A stretch of DNA of 64,000 nt. Origin: Pseudaeromonas sp963677375. GTDB lineage: Bacteria; Pseudomonadota; Gammaproteobacteria; Enterobacterales; Aeromonadaceae. Shown piece after piece: positions 10,280 through 20,485 of the stretch. Under the pieces are notes generated by a model. That model ran no database searches, was not told where the DNA came from, and saw only the letters and a list, made by a program, of their open reading frames with translations. The stretch spans positions 62,001-126,000 of the forward strand of contig CAXXIF010000021.1 of NCBI GenBank assembly GCA_963677375.2, read 5' to 3'. The position numbers were made by a program, and so were the translations under genes. The number at the start of each line of letters is the position of its first letter. Position 1 is the stretch's first letter.

Positions 10280-11236
10280 ATGTCGAGACAAGCGATAAAT
10301 GCGGTGCGAGCCTATCTCAATGATCAGGTCGTCGGACAACCTGAATTGGTCGATGGACTCATTACTGCGTTGCTGGCGGATGGCCACATTCTGGTGGAAG
10401 GTCCTCCGGGGCTGGCCAAGACCCGAGCCATCAAGATGCTCGCCAATTGTATTGAAGGGCGCTTTCACCGCGTTCAGTTCACCCCGGATCTGCTGCCTGC
10501 TGATCTGACGGGAACCGATATCTATCGTCCTCAGGATGGTAGCTTCGTCTTTCAACCGGGCCCCCTGTTTCACCATCTGCTATTGGCCGATGAAATCAAC
10601 CGTGCGCCCGCCAAGGTACAAAGCGCCCTACTCGAAGCCATGGCTGAACACCAGATCACCATAGGGCGTAAAAGCTATCAGTTGCCCGAGCTGTTTTTGG
10701 TCATGGCCACGCAAAATCCGCTGGAGCAGGAGGGGACCTATCCCCTGCCAGAAGCCCAACTGGATCGCTTCATGCTCCACCTGCAACTGGGTTACCCGGA
10801 TGCCATGACCGAGCTGTCGATCCTGCGTCTCAACTATGCCGAGTGCTCCCAGCAGGTCGAAGTCACGCCACCGCGCCTGACGCAGGAGCAGTTGTTTGCC
10901 ACCCGTCAGGAGGTCCTCAAGGTCAAGCTGGCGACCTCCATCGAAAATTATATCGTCACCCTAGTCATGGCGACCCGTCGTCCCCTCGGTTACGACGCCG
11001 AGCTGGCTCGTTGGCTCAGTTATGGCGCCAGCCCGCGAGCCACCATGGCGCTGGCGCGTTGTTCCCGGGTCCGGGCTTGGCTGCAGGGTCGTGACTTTGT
11101 CACCCCAGATGATGTTCAGGCCTGTGTCTATCCCATCTTGCGGCATCGACTGATCCTGAGTATGGAAGCCGAAGCCGACGGTATCGATGCCAACAAGGTC
11201 ATAGCCCGATTGTTGCAACGAGTTGTGGTGGCATGA
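10280..11236 (+). CDS. MoxR-family AAA+ ATPase
   Basis: A 318-residue MoxR-type ATPase, first gene of a six-gene overlapping operon. Walker A is GPPGLAKT (41-48) and Walker B is LLLADEIN (100-107). The sensor-1 region is VMATQNPLEQEGTYPLPEAQLDRF. MoxR proteins act with VWA-domain partners to mature or activate other proteins or metal sites; the target here is unknown. ATG 10280 has AAGG about eight bases upstream. Its stop overlaps the next gene's start as ATGA. The operon starts divergently from fadI. Confidence 0.9.
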   Translation: MSRQAINAVRAYLNDQVVGQPELVDGLITALLADGHILVEGPPGLAKTRAIKMLANCIEGRFHRVQFTPDLLPADLTGTDIYRPQDGSFVFQPGPLFHHLLLADEINRAPAKVQSALLEAMAEHQITIGRKSYQLPELFLVMATQNPLEQEGTYPLPEAQLDRFMLHLQLGYPDAMTELSILRLNYAECSQQVEVTPPRLTQEQLFATRQEVLKVKLATSIENYIVTLVMATRRPLGYDAELARWLSYGASPRATMALARCSRVRAWLQGRDFVTPDDVQACVYPILRHRLILSMEAEADGIDANKVIARLLQRVVVA

Positions 11237-12120
11237 ACGACGGCATTGCCTTGAGCCTGGAGCAGTTGCTCCGCCCTCCCACCCTGGCGCAATTGTTACC
11301 CTCGCGCCAGGTCAGTGGGCAGCGTACCGGTATCCATCAGGCCAGCAGCAAGGGCCGCGGAATGGAGTTTGCCGAGGTGCGCCCCTACCTGCCCGGTGAT
11401 GATGTTCGCAGCATCGACTGGCGGATCACGGCTCGAACCGGTAAACCTCATACCAAGTTGTTCCGCGAGGAGCGGGATCGCTGCGTCTATATTTTGCTGG
11501 ATCTGGACCCGGCCATGTACTTTGGCTCGCAGGGGCAATTGAAGGCTCGATTGGCAACTATTTTGGCCGCCGCGACCGCCTGGCAAGCGTTGGGACAAGG
11601 GGACAAGGTCGGAGGCCTGATCCTGCTCGGTGCCGAACCTATCCGTCACAACCCGGCTGGGCGGCGCAAAGATTTATTACTCTGGTTACAAAAACTGCTG
11701 CAAGCCTATGAGGCTGGCTTGCCTCGGCCCGACAGTCACCTGAATCTGACCGAAGGGCTTAAGTTGCTCAACCGCACCGTGCGCCCTGGCAGTCTCATTC
11801 ATGTGATCAGCGATTTCTATCGTATGAGTGATGCCTCCTGGCTGTGGTTGAAACGCCTGAATAAATCCCATCAGGTGCACGGTTACCAGATCCTGGATCG
11901 TCTGGAGGCCCAGTTGGTCGGGCAAGGCACACTAGCCGTCGACAACGGCCGCCAGCAGGGCTACCTCACCAGCCACGAAGCCAAATTTGCCCAACATTAC
12001 CGTCAGGTTGGTATGCACCGGCAACACGGGATCGTCCGCCAACTCCGGGAATCGACCCTGCGCTTCTATTGCCTCGATACCAGTCGTCCGGCTCCTGCCC
12101 CGTCGGGAGCCAGCCGATGA
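11233..12120 (+). CDS. DUF58 domain protein of the MoxR/Bat operon
   Basis: A 295-residue soluble protein. The DUF58 signature is visible in FAEVRPYLPGDDVRSIDWRITARTGKPHTKLFREERDR (about residues 46-82). After it comes a VWA-like fold beginning VYILLDLDPAMYFG, without a full DxSxS metal site. DUF58 proteins almost always travel with MoxR ATPases. The gene is coupled at both ends by ATGA overlaps with MoxR and the DUF4381 gene. The biochemical role is not established for the family. Confidence 0.85.
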   Translation: MNDGIALSLEQLLRPPTLAQLLPSRQVSGQRTGIHQASSKGRGMEFAEVRPYLPGDDVRSIDWRITARTGKPHTKLFREERDRCVYILLDLDPAMYFGSQGQLKARLATILAAATAWQALGQGDKVGGLILLGAEPIRHNPAGRRKDLLLWLQKLLQAYEAGLPRPDSHLNLTEGLKLLNRTVRPGSLIHVISDFYRMSDASWLWLKRLNKSHQVHGYQILDRLEAQLVGQGTLAVDNGRQQGYLTSHEAKFAQHYRQVGMHRQHGIVRQLRESTLRFYCLDTSRPAPAPSGASR

Positions 12121-12569
12121 GTTATCCCTTGCAACAACTCCGAGACATCCACCCGGGACCACCACCCAGCGCCAGTTGGCTGAGTAGTCTGGGGCCGTTT
12201 GTGCTGCTGATCCTGTTGTTCCTGCTCATCGGCTTCATGCTCTACCGGCTCTGGCCACTGGCTCGGGCCTATCGGCAACTACAACTCTTATCGGTTGAGC
12301 CTGAACTCTTTATGCCGGAGCTGAATCTCTGGCTCAAACGGACTGCCTTGCTCTGCGAGTCCCGTCAGAACATAGCCCCCTTGCACGGCGTGGCCTGGCT
12401 CACCTTTCTCGATCGCTCCGGTCACAGCCAATTTGTGAAATTTTCCGCCGTCTGGGATGGCTGGAGTTACGGCCCTGACACACTGAACGAGCAGGATCGG
12501 CGGGCGTTATTGCAAGAGTGTCGCCGCTGGTTGCTATCCCAGATCCGGAGGCGTCTATGCTCACGCTGA
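12117..12569 (+). CDS. DUF4381-like membrane protein
   Basis: A 150-residue protein with one membrane segment (about residues 24-45, LGPFVLLILLFLLIGFMLYRLW). A soluble helical part follows with LNLWLKRTALLCES, typical of DUF4381 proteins encoded between DUF58 and VWA genes. ATG 12117 overlaps the preceding stop (ATGA), and the gene ends 13 bases inside the next one. It probably anchors the MoxR/VWA complex at the inner membrane. That last point is inference from context. Confidence 0.8.
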   Translation: MSYPLQQLRDIHPGPPPSASWLSSLGPFVLLILLFLLIGFMLYRLWPLARAYRQLQLLSVEPELFMPELNLWLKRTALLCESRQNIAPLHGVAWLTFLDRSGHSQFVKFSAVWDGWSYGPDTLNEQDRRALLQECRRWLLSQIRRRLCSR

Positions 12570-13519
12570 GTTGGCCCTGGCTACTGCTGTTATTGCCCCT
12601 GCCTCTGTTAATACGGCTATTACCGGCTCGCGCCCAGAATGTCGAACCTCTCTATGTCCCGACCTTACCTCATCTGAGCCTGCATGGACCCCATCGGCAA
12701 AACGCCCTGTTCTTCCTCGCCTGGCTGGTCTGGTGCCTGTTGCTTGTGGCCCTGGCTCGCCCGACCTGGCTCGGAGAACCCGTCGCTCTGGAGCGCCCTC
12801 ACCGGGATTTGATGTTGGCCGTGGATCTGTCAGACAGTATGCGAACCGTGGATATGCTGGAGGAGGGCCGCCCGGTCAATCGTCTGCAGGTGGTAAAGCA
12901 TCAGCTCCGCGAATTTGTAGCCCAGCGTGCCGGTGACCGAATGGGTTTGATCCTGTTTGCCGATCACGCCTATCTGATGTCTCCCCTAACCAGTGACTGG
13001 CGCACATTACAGAGCTTTATCGACGAGCTGGATTTTAGCATGGCTGGATATCTCACCTCGCTGGGTGAAGCCATTGGCCTCTCCATCAAACGTTTCAGTG
13101 ATGAGGGCAGTCGGCAGAAACTGCTGATTTTGCTTAGCGATGGCCGCGATACTGTCGGCACCGTCTCACCGATTGCCGCCGCCACATTGGCGGCGAAGCA
13201 GCAGATGCGAATTTACACCATAGGGCTCGGAGCCGAGGTACCACTGGATGATCCGCTGGCCTCCGCCCAGGATAGCCCGGCGGCCGACCTGGATGAGAAG
13301 ACCCTGGGCGAAATCGCCCGGATCACCCAAGGCCAATATTTTCGCGCCCGTGATCCGGAATCGCTGGCTGCCATCTATCAGGAAATCGATTCCCTGGAGC
13401 CGATGGAAAAGAGTCAGCGTTTCTATCAGCCTCGACATGAACTTTATGCCTATCCCTTGGCAATCGCTGTATGGCTGGGACTTTGGCTGGCTTATCTGGT
13501 GAGGCGTCGTCATGGCTGA
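12557..13519 (+). CDS. VWA domain membrane protein (BatA-like)
   Basis: A 320-residue protein with N-terminal membrane segments (about 6-20 and 53-73), a von Willebrand A domain and a C-terminal membrane segment (about 300-317). The metal-ion site DLSDS is seen in LAVDLSDSMRTVDM. Later MIDAS contributors are the Thr of SPLTSDW and the Asp of LLSDGRDT. GGAGG lies five bases before ATG 12557. It is the BatA equivalent of Bacteroides aerotolerance operons, an inner-membrane partner of the MoxR ATPase. Overlaps both neighbours. Confidence 0.87.
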   Translation: MLTLSWPWLLLLLPLPLLIRLLPARAQNVEPLYVPTLPHLSLHGPHRQNALFFLAWLVWCLLLVALARPTWLGEPVALERPHRDLMLAVDLSDSMRTVDMLEEGRPVNRLQVVKHQLREFVAQRAGDRMGLILFADHAYLMSPLTSDWRTLQSFIDELDFSMAGYLTSLGEAIGLSIKRFSDEGSRQKLLILLSDGRDTVGTVSPIAAATLAAKQQMRIYTIGLGAEVPLDDPLASAQDSPAADLDEKTLGEIARITQGQYFRARDPESLAAIYQEIDSLEPMEKSQRFYQPRHELYAYPLAIAVWLGLWLAYLVRRRHG

Positions 13520-14988
13520 GTGGACTCTGTTACGTCCCTGGTGGTTATTGGCCCTGTTCCTGCCGGGCCTGCTGTTTTACTGGCACTGGCGTCAACATCA
13601 CACGGGACAGACCTTTATCCGCCAGAGCATACTGCGGTATCTGCGCGGTCAGCAGGCCGAAACGACCCGCAAATCGACCCTCTGGTGGCTGTTGCCCTGG
13701 GTACTGGCCGTGCTGGCGCTGTCCGGCCCGGCCCACAGGCAAAGCGATATCCTGTACCAGAGTGATGAGATCTGGATCTGGATGTTGGATACCTCCAGCT
13801 CCATGTTGGCGGATGATGTTCCACCCTCCCGCCTGCTCAGCAGCCGCTATCAGTTGTTTGATCTTCTGGAGCAAGCCAAGGGACGGCGGATTGCCCTCAT
13901 CGCCTTTGCCGGGGATGCCTATGTGATCACCCCTCCCACCGATGACCATGAGACCCTGCGTTTTTTATTGCGTGAATTAGAGCCCGAGGTCATGCCAGTT
14001 GCAGGCTCAGACCCGGTTGCTGCTATCCGGTTAGCCTTAACGATGATCGACAATAATAACCGCCAGCAAGCCCGACTGTTATTGATCACCGATGATCTAC
14101 AGACGCCACAACGCCAGACGATCACCGAGTTGTTGCACAAGCAGCAGCAATCGCTGGATATACTCGCTGTAGGGAGTGAAGCCGGGGCCCCTATCCGGCT
14201 CAAAGATGGCACCTTGTTCAAAGATCGTCAGGGTCAACTGATCGTGGCCCACAGCAATCTGCAGCAGTTGGCGACGCTGGCTCACGATACGGGGGGGAGA
14301 ATGGTGCAAAATGAGGCCAATGCGGCAGATCTGGATACGCTGCTGCATCCCCAGCATGGTCACGCCATACAGAGTGGCCAGCAGCAGATCCGGGACCAGG
14401 ACCTTGGCTACTGGCTGTTGTTGCCACTGCTGATCCTGGTCCTTGGTTTCCAGCGGGGCTGGTTTTTTGTCTTTTTGCTTGGTATCTCCATGCTGCCAGC
14501 TCCCGATGCAGCGGCCGACGAGGCCATGGATCTCTATCAACGGGGAGAATTTATCACCGCAAGCCCCTCTGTTTGACGATCCCCTGTGGCAGGGAAATGC
14601 CTGGTTTCGAGCCGGGCACTACCGCGAAGCGGCTGCCGCTTATCAGTTGGCGGGAGATAGCCCGGTGGCACGCTACAATCTGGGCAATAGTCTGGCCTAT
14701 CAACAGGAGTTTGCCGCCGCACTAGATGCCTATGACCAAGCCTTGCAACAAGATCCTGAGCTGGAGGATGCGCGCATCAATCGGGCCCTGGTCGCACAGT
14801 GGTTGCAGCAGCAACAGGCCCGGCAACAAGCGGCACGTCAGGCCTCGGCCTCACGAAAACCGGTGCCATCCAGTGGCAGCAGCAACTTGCTCGATCTAGT
14901 TGCCGAAGAGCCGGGCAACTTGATGAAGAACCGCCTTCGTCTGCAACAACAACGACGTCTGCACAAGGAGCCCGCACAGACATGGTAA
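13512..14988 (+). pseudogene. VWA-TPR membrane protein (BatB/BatC fusion), one +1 frameshift
   Basis: Residues 1-60 hold two membrane segments. A VWA domain follows with the metal site DTSSS (WMLDTSSSMLADDV), then two more hydrophobic segments around LLLPLLILVLGFQRGWFFVF. The frame then stops after GEFITASPSV. The missing TPR continues in the +1 frame from APLFDDPLWQGNAWFRAGHYREAAAAY to 14988, with YNLGNSLAYQQEFAAALDAYDQAL as a clear TPR repeat. Removing one A of the pair at 14561-14562 gives one 491-residue protein, the usual VWA-TPR fusion. As written, the membrane VWA part would be made without its TPR. Error versus true mutation cannot be told from the sequence. Confidence 0.82.
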
Positions 14989-16531
14989 TTCGACTGTTAG
15001 GCCTATGGTTGATCCTGACCCTGCCCGTCTATGCACTGGAAAATATACAGGCCACCACGGATGCTAGTCGCTTATATGAACAACAAAGCCTGTTACTGAC
15101 CATCACAGCCGACGATCAGTTAGAGGTGGGCGCTCTGGATATCCGACCACTCTTTCGCGCCTTTATCGTCGGAGAAGTACACTTTGCGACCAGCAGTCAG
15201 GGAAGCCAGTTCACCAGCCAGTGGCAGATCCCCCTGCTGCCCCTGCATGCCGGCGTACAACAGATACCACCGCTTCCGCTTGCAGGATATATGAGTCAAG
15301 CCCTACCCCTGCAAGTATTGAAGGGACTCCCCCCCAAATCACAACCCGGATACTGGAGGTCAGTTTGGATCGCAGTGAGCTGCTCCCCCACCAGGTTGCA
15401 CTCTATCGCGTCAAATTATCGCAACCGTCTGGGATACAGATTGACTCCATCACACCACCGTCCCTCAACGGTGCCCGTATCCGGCAGCTCGGGGAGGACA
15501 CCATAGATAACGAGATCATCCGGGGGAAGCGCATCCGGACCCTGAGTCGTTATTACGCCATCACGCTGGATCAACCCGGTGACTACCTATTACAAAGTCC
15601 GTTGGTCCAGGGGCAGGATGTCAATGCTCGCCAACAGAACAGCCCCTTTTTACAACAGGGTGATAATCTCCAGGTGAGAGTCATCCATGCGGCGCCCGGA
15701 ATAGCATGCCCATGGTCAGTGATGAATTGACAATCGAGAGTCACTGGCAGCCGGCCAAGGGCCCCTACCGGGTTGGAGAGCCCATTTTACGGGTGTTGAC
15801 ACTCAAAGCCGTCGGCAACACGCTGGATCAACTTCCGGCCATACCGCTGCCCGAATTCCCGGGAGTTCGTAGTTATGATGACGGTGGCTCAAGTAGCGAA
15901 TCGATCCAGCATGGCAAGCTGGTGGCCGAGCGCACCGTACGGCAAGCCTTCATCCCGCAGCAACAACAAGCCCTTGGCACTGCCACACATCGAGATCCCG
16001 TGGTGGGACTCGGCCACACAGCAGATCCGAACCGTGCGAGTGAAACCGGCGACGCTGCTCATTGAACCGCCCATTAATCCAGCAGCCGTAGTCCCGCTGC
16101 CCCCCCCTGCCGGTTGCGAAGGATGGCTGGCCCTGGCTGACCTTCGGCTTTGCTTGTGCCTGGATCATCACCCTGCTGGTCTGGTGGTTCACCGGTCGCC
16201 GCTTACCCCCCCATGCCCCGAATCAAATATATTGATGACAAGTTGAGCTGGCGCCAGCTCAAGCGGGCCCTACAGACCGAAGATCCCCAGCAAGTCCATC
16301 AGGCTCTGCTGGTGTGGGGGTCCCAACGTTGGCCCCAACAGCAACCAACCTGCCTGGAGCATTTACCCTGCTACGCCGCCTTGCAGACTGAATTAGATGG
16401 GTTATTGCAGGCCTGCTACGCCGAAGCCCCTATCTCATGGTCCGCAAAAAGCTTAGCGGCGTGGGCTGCTTAACTGGCGGGAAAGTCAGCAACAAGCCGC
16501 GGAACGACTCAATCCCCATGGACTCACTTAG
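14982..16531 (+). pseudogene. BatD-like protein, six single-base frameshifts
   Basis: The gene starts at ATG 14982, overlapping the VWA-TPR stop, with AAGGAG eleven bases upstream. A signal peptide (MVIRLLGLWLILTLPVYALE) is followed by immunoglobulin-like exported segments, a membrane span (WIITLLVWWFTG) and a cytoplasmic tail. To keep the frame, one base must be added near 15323-15335 and one at 15700-15701. One must be removed at 15976-15977, in C8 at 16100-16107, near 16206-16232, and near 16452-16457. The net correction of two bases gives 516 codons ending at TAG 16529-16531. No in-frame nonsense codon is otherwise needed, so the coding sequence looks preserved. Highest indel density in the window. 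Confidence 0.78.
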
Positions 16532-16697
16532 CCAAAGACTCCGCTGGCGATTATAAAATCATCTATTTCCTGCATTTTCCCCGCATTTATGCGACAGATC
16601 ACTATGCTTTTCCTGCTGGTCTAATATGTGCCCTCCTGCTCGCCAAGTAAGATTGCCGCGCCATTTGGTTAATGCCCGTTAACAGGAATTTACACGC

Positions 16698-17987
16698 ATG
16701 AAACAACACGCCCTCGCCTTAACCCTGACAACTATATTGGCCACCATGGCCCTGCAACAGGCACAAGCCGCCGCATTCAATCTGAACGAGCACTCAGCTT
16801 CCGGTCTAGGCCGTGCCTTTGCCGGTGAAGCCGCCATCGCCGATAACGCCAGCGTGCTGTCACGTAATCCTGCGGCTATGACCCGCTTCAAATCGATGGA
16901 GTTAAGCGTTGCGGGCACCTATGTGCGCCCGAATATTGATCTCAAAGGCCGTGAAGATGTGTCCATTCCGACTTCACAAGGAACCATGACGCTTCCAAAG
17001 AGCTACCTGGACGCAGATGATATCGCACCCAGTGCTTTCATTCCGTCCACCTACTTCATTCAACCATTGAATGACCAGTGGTCCTGGGGGTTGGCGCTGT
17101 TCTCTAACTACGGTTTATCCACCCAGTTCGACAACAACTACGCTGCCGGTGTAATCGGTGGTAAAACCAAGTTGACCACTTTTAATATCAACCCCAATGT
17201 GGCCTACCGGATCAATGACCATTGGAGTGCCGGTGTCGGCGTGAGTGCCATCTACGCTGATGCAACTCTGATCCGTAGAGCTGGCGCTCTGGCCATGCTC
17301 AACCCGCAACTGCAAGCCGATACCGAACTGGTTAATCTTTCTGGTACCACTTGGGATTGGGGCTGGAATGCGGGAACTCTTTTCGAGTTCAACGAAAACA
17401 ACCGGTGGGGCTTAAGCTACCGTTCCGGCACCACATTGAATTTTGACGGCGATTTCAAAGGTGCAACGTCCAACTTTCAACAGGTACCTGGCTCCTTGGA
17501 TCTTGAGTTGCCGGCTCTGGCCGAGTTTTCAGGTTATCATCAGTTAGCCCCCAATTACGCCATCCACTATTCCGTGCAATGGACCGGTTGGGATGTATTT
17601 AAAGAGCTCAAGGCAACGGGATCTGGCTGCACCAACACGCCAAATTCCGGGGTCTGCTTCCAGAAAGATCAAGATTTTAACGACAGTTGGCGTTATGCCA
17701 TCGGTGCCAGCTATTTCCTCGACCCACAGTGGACTCTGCGTGCAGGGCTGGCATTGGATAAACAAGCCGCCCATAACGTCATCAGCATTCCGGACACCGA
17801 ACGGATGTGGTACAGCCTAGGTCTGACCTACGCCCCAAGCACACAATGGAGCATGGATTTGGGTGTCGCTTATCTGGATGGCAAGGATGTCAACATTAAT
17901 GAATCTCTCAGCCCGGGGTTAAACGCATCGTATACATCCACCGCATCCGCTGTTTTAGCCGCCGCTCAATTAAACTACCGTTTTTGA
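16698..17987 (+). CDS. fadL: Long-chain fatty acid outer membrane transporter FadL
   Basis: A 429-residue beta-barrel protein. The signal peptide ends near AQAAAF (about residue 25). The N-terminal hatch shows ASGLGRAFAGEAA and the conserved NPA (SRNPAAMTRF). The chain ends in aromatic F after alternating strands, as outer membrane barrels do. It admits long-chain fatty acids for the Fad pathway, so it joins functionally with fadIJ in this window. The upstream region shows only a half FadR site (GCTGGTC near 16614), not a full operator. Followed by its own terminator. Confidence 0.92.
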   Translation: MKQHALALTLTTILATMALQQAQAAAFNLNEHSASGLGRAFAGEAAIADNASVLSRNPAAMTRFKSMELSVAGTYVRPNIDLKGREDVSIPTSQGTMTLPKSYLDADDIAPSAFIPSTYFIQPLNDQWSWGLALFSNYGLSTQFDNNYAAGVIGGKTKLTTFNINPNVAYRINDHWSAGVGVSAIYADATLIRRAGALAMLNPQLQADTELVNLSGTTWDWGWNAGTLFEFNENNRWGLSYRSGTTLNFDGDFKGATSNFQQVPGSLDLELPALAEFSGYHQLAPNYAIHYSVQWTGWDVFKELKATGSGCTNTPNSGVCFQKDQDFNDSWRYAIGASYFLDPQWTLRAGLALDKQAAHNVISIPDTERMWYSLGLTYAPSTQWSMDLGVAYLDGKDVNINESLSPGLNASYTSTASAVLAAAQLNYRF

Positions 17988-18005
17988 TGCTGCCACTCAA
18001 ATCCA

Positions 18006-18037
18006 AAATAAGGGCCATTCGTGGCCCTTATTTTTAT
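18006..18037 (+). terminator. fadL terminator
   Basis: The hairpin AATAAGGGCCA-TTCG-TGGCCCTTATT is followed by TTT, 20 to 50 bases after the fadL stop. Confidence 0.9.
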
Positions 18038-18224
18038 GACTAAAACAGGAATTGCCGACTTTTAGTGCACTCACGCTTTTGAAGTGCCGGTGAGGTCGCT
18101 AAATCGACATGGATCGATTGCCTCGGGAACGACTCTGCTGCAAATTTGCCAGTAGAAAGCCAACTCGTAGCAACGTTTTTTGCAACCTCATGAACGGCGA
18201 GCACAAGACGATAGGAATCCATAG

Positions 18225-19439
18225 ATGTACTCATTCGTTGCCCGGCAACCCATTCTGGATCAGCACCAACGACCAGTCGCTTACGAATTACTGTTCCGCG
18301 AAGGACTGAGCAACCAGTTTCCGAATGTGACGGCAGAACATGCCACCACGAGTCTGATTGCCGAGCAATTCCTCAGCCAACCCATCCAGCAGTTGGTGGG
18401 GGAACATGCCTGCTATATCAATTTCCCCTATAGTCTGATCTTGAACGGTCTGGCCGATTCCCTGCCGATCGAGCAAGTGGTGATCGAGATCCTTGAAGAT
18501 GCCGAGCCTGACGAGAAGCTTTTGGAATGCGTTAAACGATTGAAGCGTAAAGGCTATCGATTAGCGTTGGATGATTTCACCCTGGATCCGCGCTGGGAGA
18601 TGTTTCTGCCCTTTATTGACATCATCAAATTTGATTTCCGGCTGACAGAACACAATGACATTCGCAACTTCATCCATTATCACCCTGGCAGTCACCTGAC
18701 TTATCTAGCTGAGAAAGTAGAAACACAGCAAGAGTTCGTTGCAGCCCAAAAAATGGGCTTCACTCTATTTCAGGGTTATTTTTTTAGCCGTCCGGAAATT
18801 GTGCAACGCAAGACATTGTCTGATAGCCAGTTGACTGTCATGCAGCTGCTCAAGGAGGTTAATTCTCCCGAACTGGATTACGAACGTATCGAGGCTCTGC
18901 TAAATCGGGATATTACCCTCGCTTACAAACTAATGCGTTATGTCAATAACCTCCGATACAGAGCATCGGAACCTATTACCTCCTTTCGCCACGCAACCAT
19001 TTTCCTTGGTCAACAAGAGATGCGACGTTTCGTTTCGTTGGTCAGCGCCACCAGTGGCGGTGAAAATAAATCAACAGAACTCTACCGCATGAGCTTGATC
19101 CGGGGCCGATTCTGCGAGCTCCTATCCCAGCACCGTAAAGGTTGGACCGACCCCGCAGAGGCCTTTTTATGTGGTTTATTCTCCTTACTGGAAGCTATTT
19201 TGGATCAGCCCTTTCAGGAGATCCTCAAGCAAATTCCATTATCAGAGACCATTAAACAGGCGCTGTTGGACAAAAAAGGTGAGCTAGCATTTTATCTGGC
19301 ATTCGTTACCGATTATGAACAATTGAATTGGGATCGTGTGAAACTCCGCGCCACGAAAATGAACTTGCAAGAAAAACAGGCGATAGAGCTGTTTATCGAG
19401 TCCACCAAATGGGCAGACCAGGTCATGACCTCTCACTGA
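18225..19439 (+). CDS. EAL-HDOD signalling protein (CdgJ/YuxH-like)
   Basis: A 404-residue cytoplasmic protein with an EAL-type domain (about 1-200) and an HDOD domain (about 205-390). EAL landmarks are altered: YELLF replaces EAL-loop consensus and the DDFGTG loop reads DDFTLD. The Asn (YINFPY), Glu (VIEILED), DD (ALDDF), Lys (IIKFDF) and Gln (FQGYFF) positions remain. Catalytic activity on cyclic di-GMP is therefore uncertain. Relatives such as V. cholerae CdgJ affect motility. AGGA stands about eight bases before ATG 18225. Possible sensor or adaptor rather than enzyme. Confidence 0.85.
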   Translation: MYSFVARQPILDQHQRPVAYELLFREGLSNQFPNVTAEHATTSLIAEQFLSQPIQQLVGEHACYINFPYSLILNGLADSLPIEQVVIEILEDAEPDEKLLECVKRLKRKGYRLALDDFTLDPRWEMFLPFIDIIKFDFRLTEHNDIRNFIHYHPGSHLTYLAEKVETQQEFVAAQKMGFTLFQGYFFSRPEIVQRKTLSDSQLTVMQLLKEVNSPELDYERIEALLNRDITLAYKLMRYVNNLRYRASEPITSFRHATIFLGQQEMRRFVSLVSATSGGENKSTELYRMSLIRGRFCELLSQHRKGWTDPAEAFLCGLFSLLEAILDQPFQEILKQIPLSETIKQALLDKKGELAFYLAFVTDYEQLNWDRVKLRATKMNLQEKQAIELFIESTKWADQVMTSH

Positions 19440-19461
19440 GAGAGTTTAAAAAAACAGTGAC

Positions 19462-20052
19462 TCACTCGATTGGGCGATGTGCTAGCCCTTGCAAATAGTG
19501 CTTGCGACACAAGGATACATATTTTTCCTGTCCACCGATTTCAACCTGATTGCCATCCCGGAGCACAGTACCATCGGGGGACACCCGCGCGTTCATATGA
19601 GCCTTATTACCACACCAGCAAATACTTTTAAGCTCTTCCACTTTATCGGCTAGACAGAGTAAATGGTAAGAGCCTTCAAACAATTCGCCGCGAAAGTCGC
19701 TTTTCAATCCATACGCAATCACCGGGATATTTAACTCATCAACGATCTTGGCGAGTTGATAAACTTGAGCCCGGCTAAGGAATTGCGCTTCATCCACGAT
19801 AAAAACATCCATGGACTGCTGTTCCAATCGCTGTTGAACCAACATGAATAAGTCGCTTGTCGCCGTAAAGACATCGACGAGTAACTCCAAGCCAACTCGA
19901 GCGGTAATGACGCCCACGCCGTAACGATCATCGATGGCCGGAGTCATTGCATAGGGCAACATGCCCCGTTCACAGTAATTGAAATGCGCCTGAATCAATT
20001 GAGTTGATTTTCCTGAATTCATAGCTGCGAATTTGTAGTGCAACGATGCCAT
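19462..20052 (-). CDS. tdk: Thymidine kinase
   Basis: A 196-residue type II thymidine kinase. The P-loop is AAMNSGKST (residues 9-17), the Walker-B-like lid is VFIVDEAQFL, and substrate contact is in YVSLCRKHY. Zinc cysteines occur in CWCGNKA and near the C-terminus. It phosphorylates thymidine to dTMP for salvage. Start 20052 is taken because GGGGGAG lies just upstream and the protein then begins MASLHYKFAAMN like known Tdk. A longer open frame upstream is not used. Converges on the EAL-HDOD gene. Confidence 0.93.
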   Translation of the reverse strand: MASLHYKFAAMNSGKSTQLIQAHFNYCERGMLPYAMTPAIDDRYGVGVITARVGLELLVDVFTATSDLFMLVQQRLEQQSMDVFIVDEAQFLSRAQVYQLAKIVDELNIPVIAYGLKSDFRGELFEGSYHLLCLADKVEELKSICWCGNKAHMNARVSPDGTVLRDGNQVEIGGQEKYVSLCRKHYLQGLAHRPIE

Positions 20053-20485
20053 AACTCTCCCCCGTGCAAAGGGGACATATGATGCCAGATTACAGACAAT
20101 GAGCGAAGACCTCTTCTGGATAACGACGATGAACAAAGAAATAAAAGTGTATAATCCATCTTCATCGACAAGGCTGCCCTGCAAACCGCACAATAAATGA
20201 CAGGTCAGGAATACGTTATGGATAACGGTCCACAACATCACCATATATCTCTGTTTCGCATAGACTATGCGTGTATCGAGATTACAGCTATCAACAGTCA
20301 GTCGACCTAGTGCCACGGTATAAGAGAACTGCGGATTAACATCAGCAAGTCGCTTCAAAAGGCGGTTTCAATTTTAGTACCAATATTTTCCAACAAGATT
20401 TTCAGAGAATTATTTTTAGATATATATTGCATTATTAATTAACCACAACAATAATCAGATCAAATCCTGCTAATCGAGATAGAAA
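20053..20485. other. 433-base intergenic region between tdk and hns
   Basis: The region separates divergent tdk and hns and should hold both promoters. The last 100 bases before hns are strongly A+T rich (20395-20465), with runs such as TTAGATATATATTGCATTA. This fits the H-NS autorepression known in enterics. No gene, tRNA or convincing hairpin was seen. Confidence 0.5.

Noticed and set aside
16605..16640. Possible FadR operator before fadL
   Set aside because: Only the half GCTGGTC matches; the second half reads AATAT instead of GACCA.
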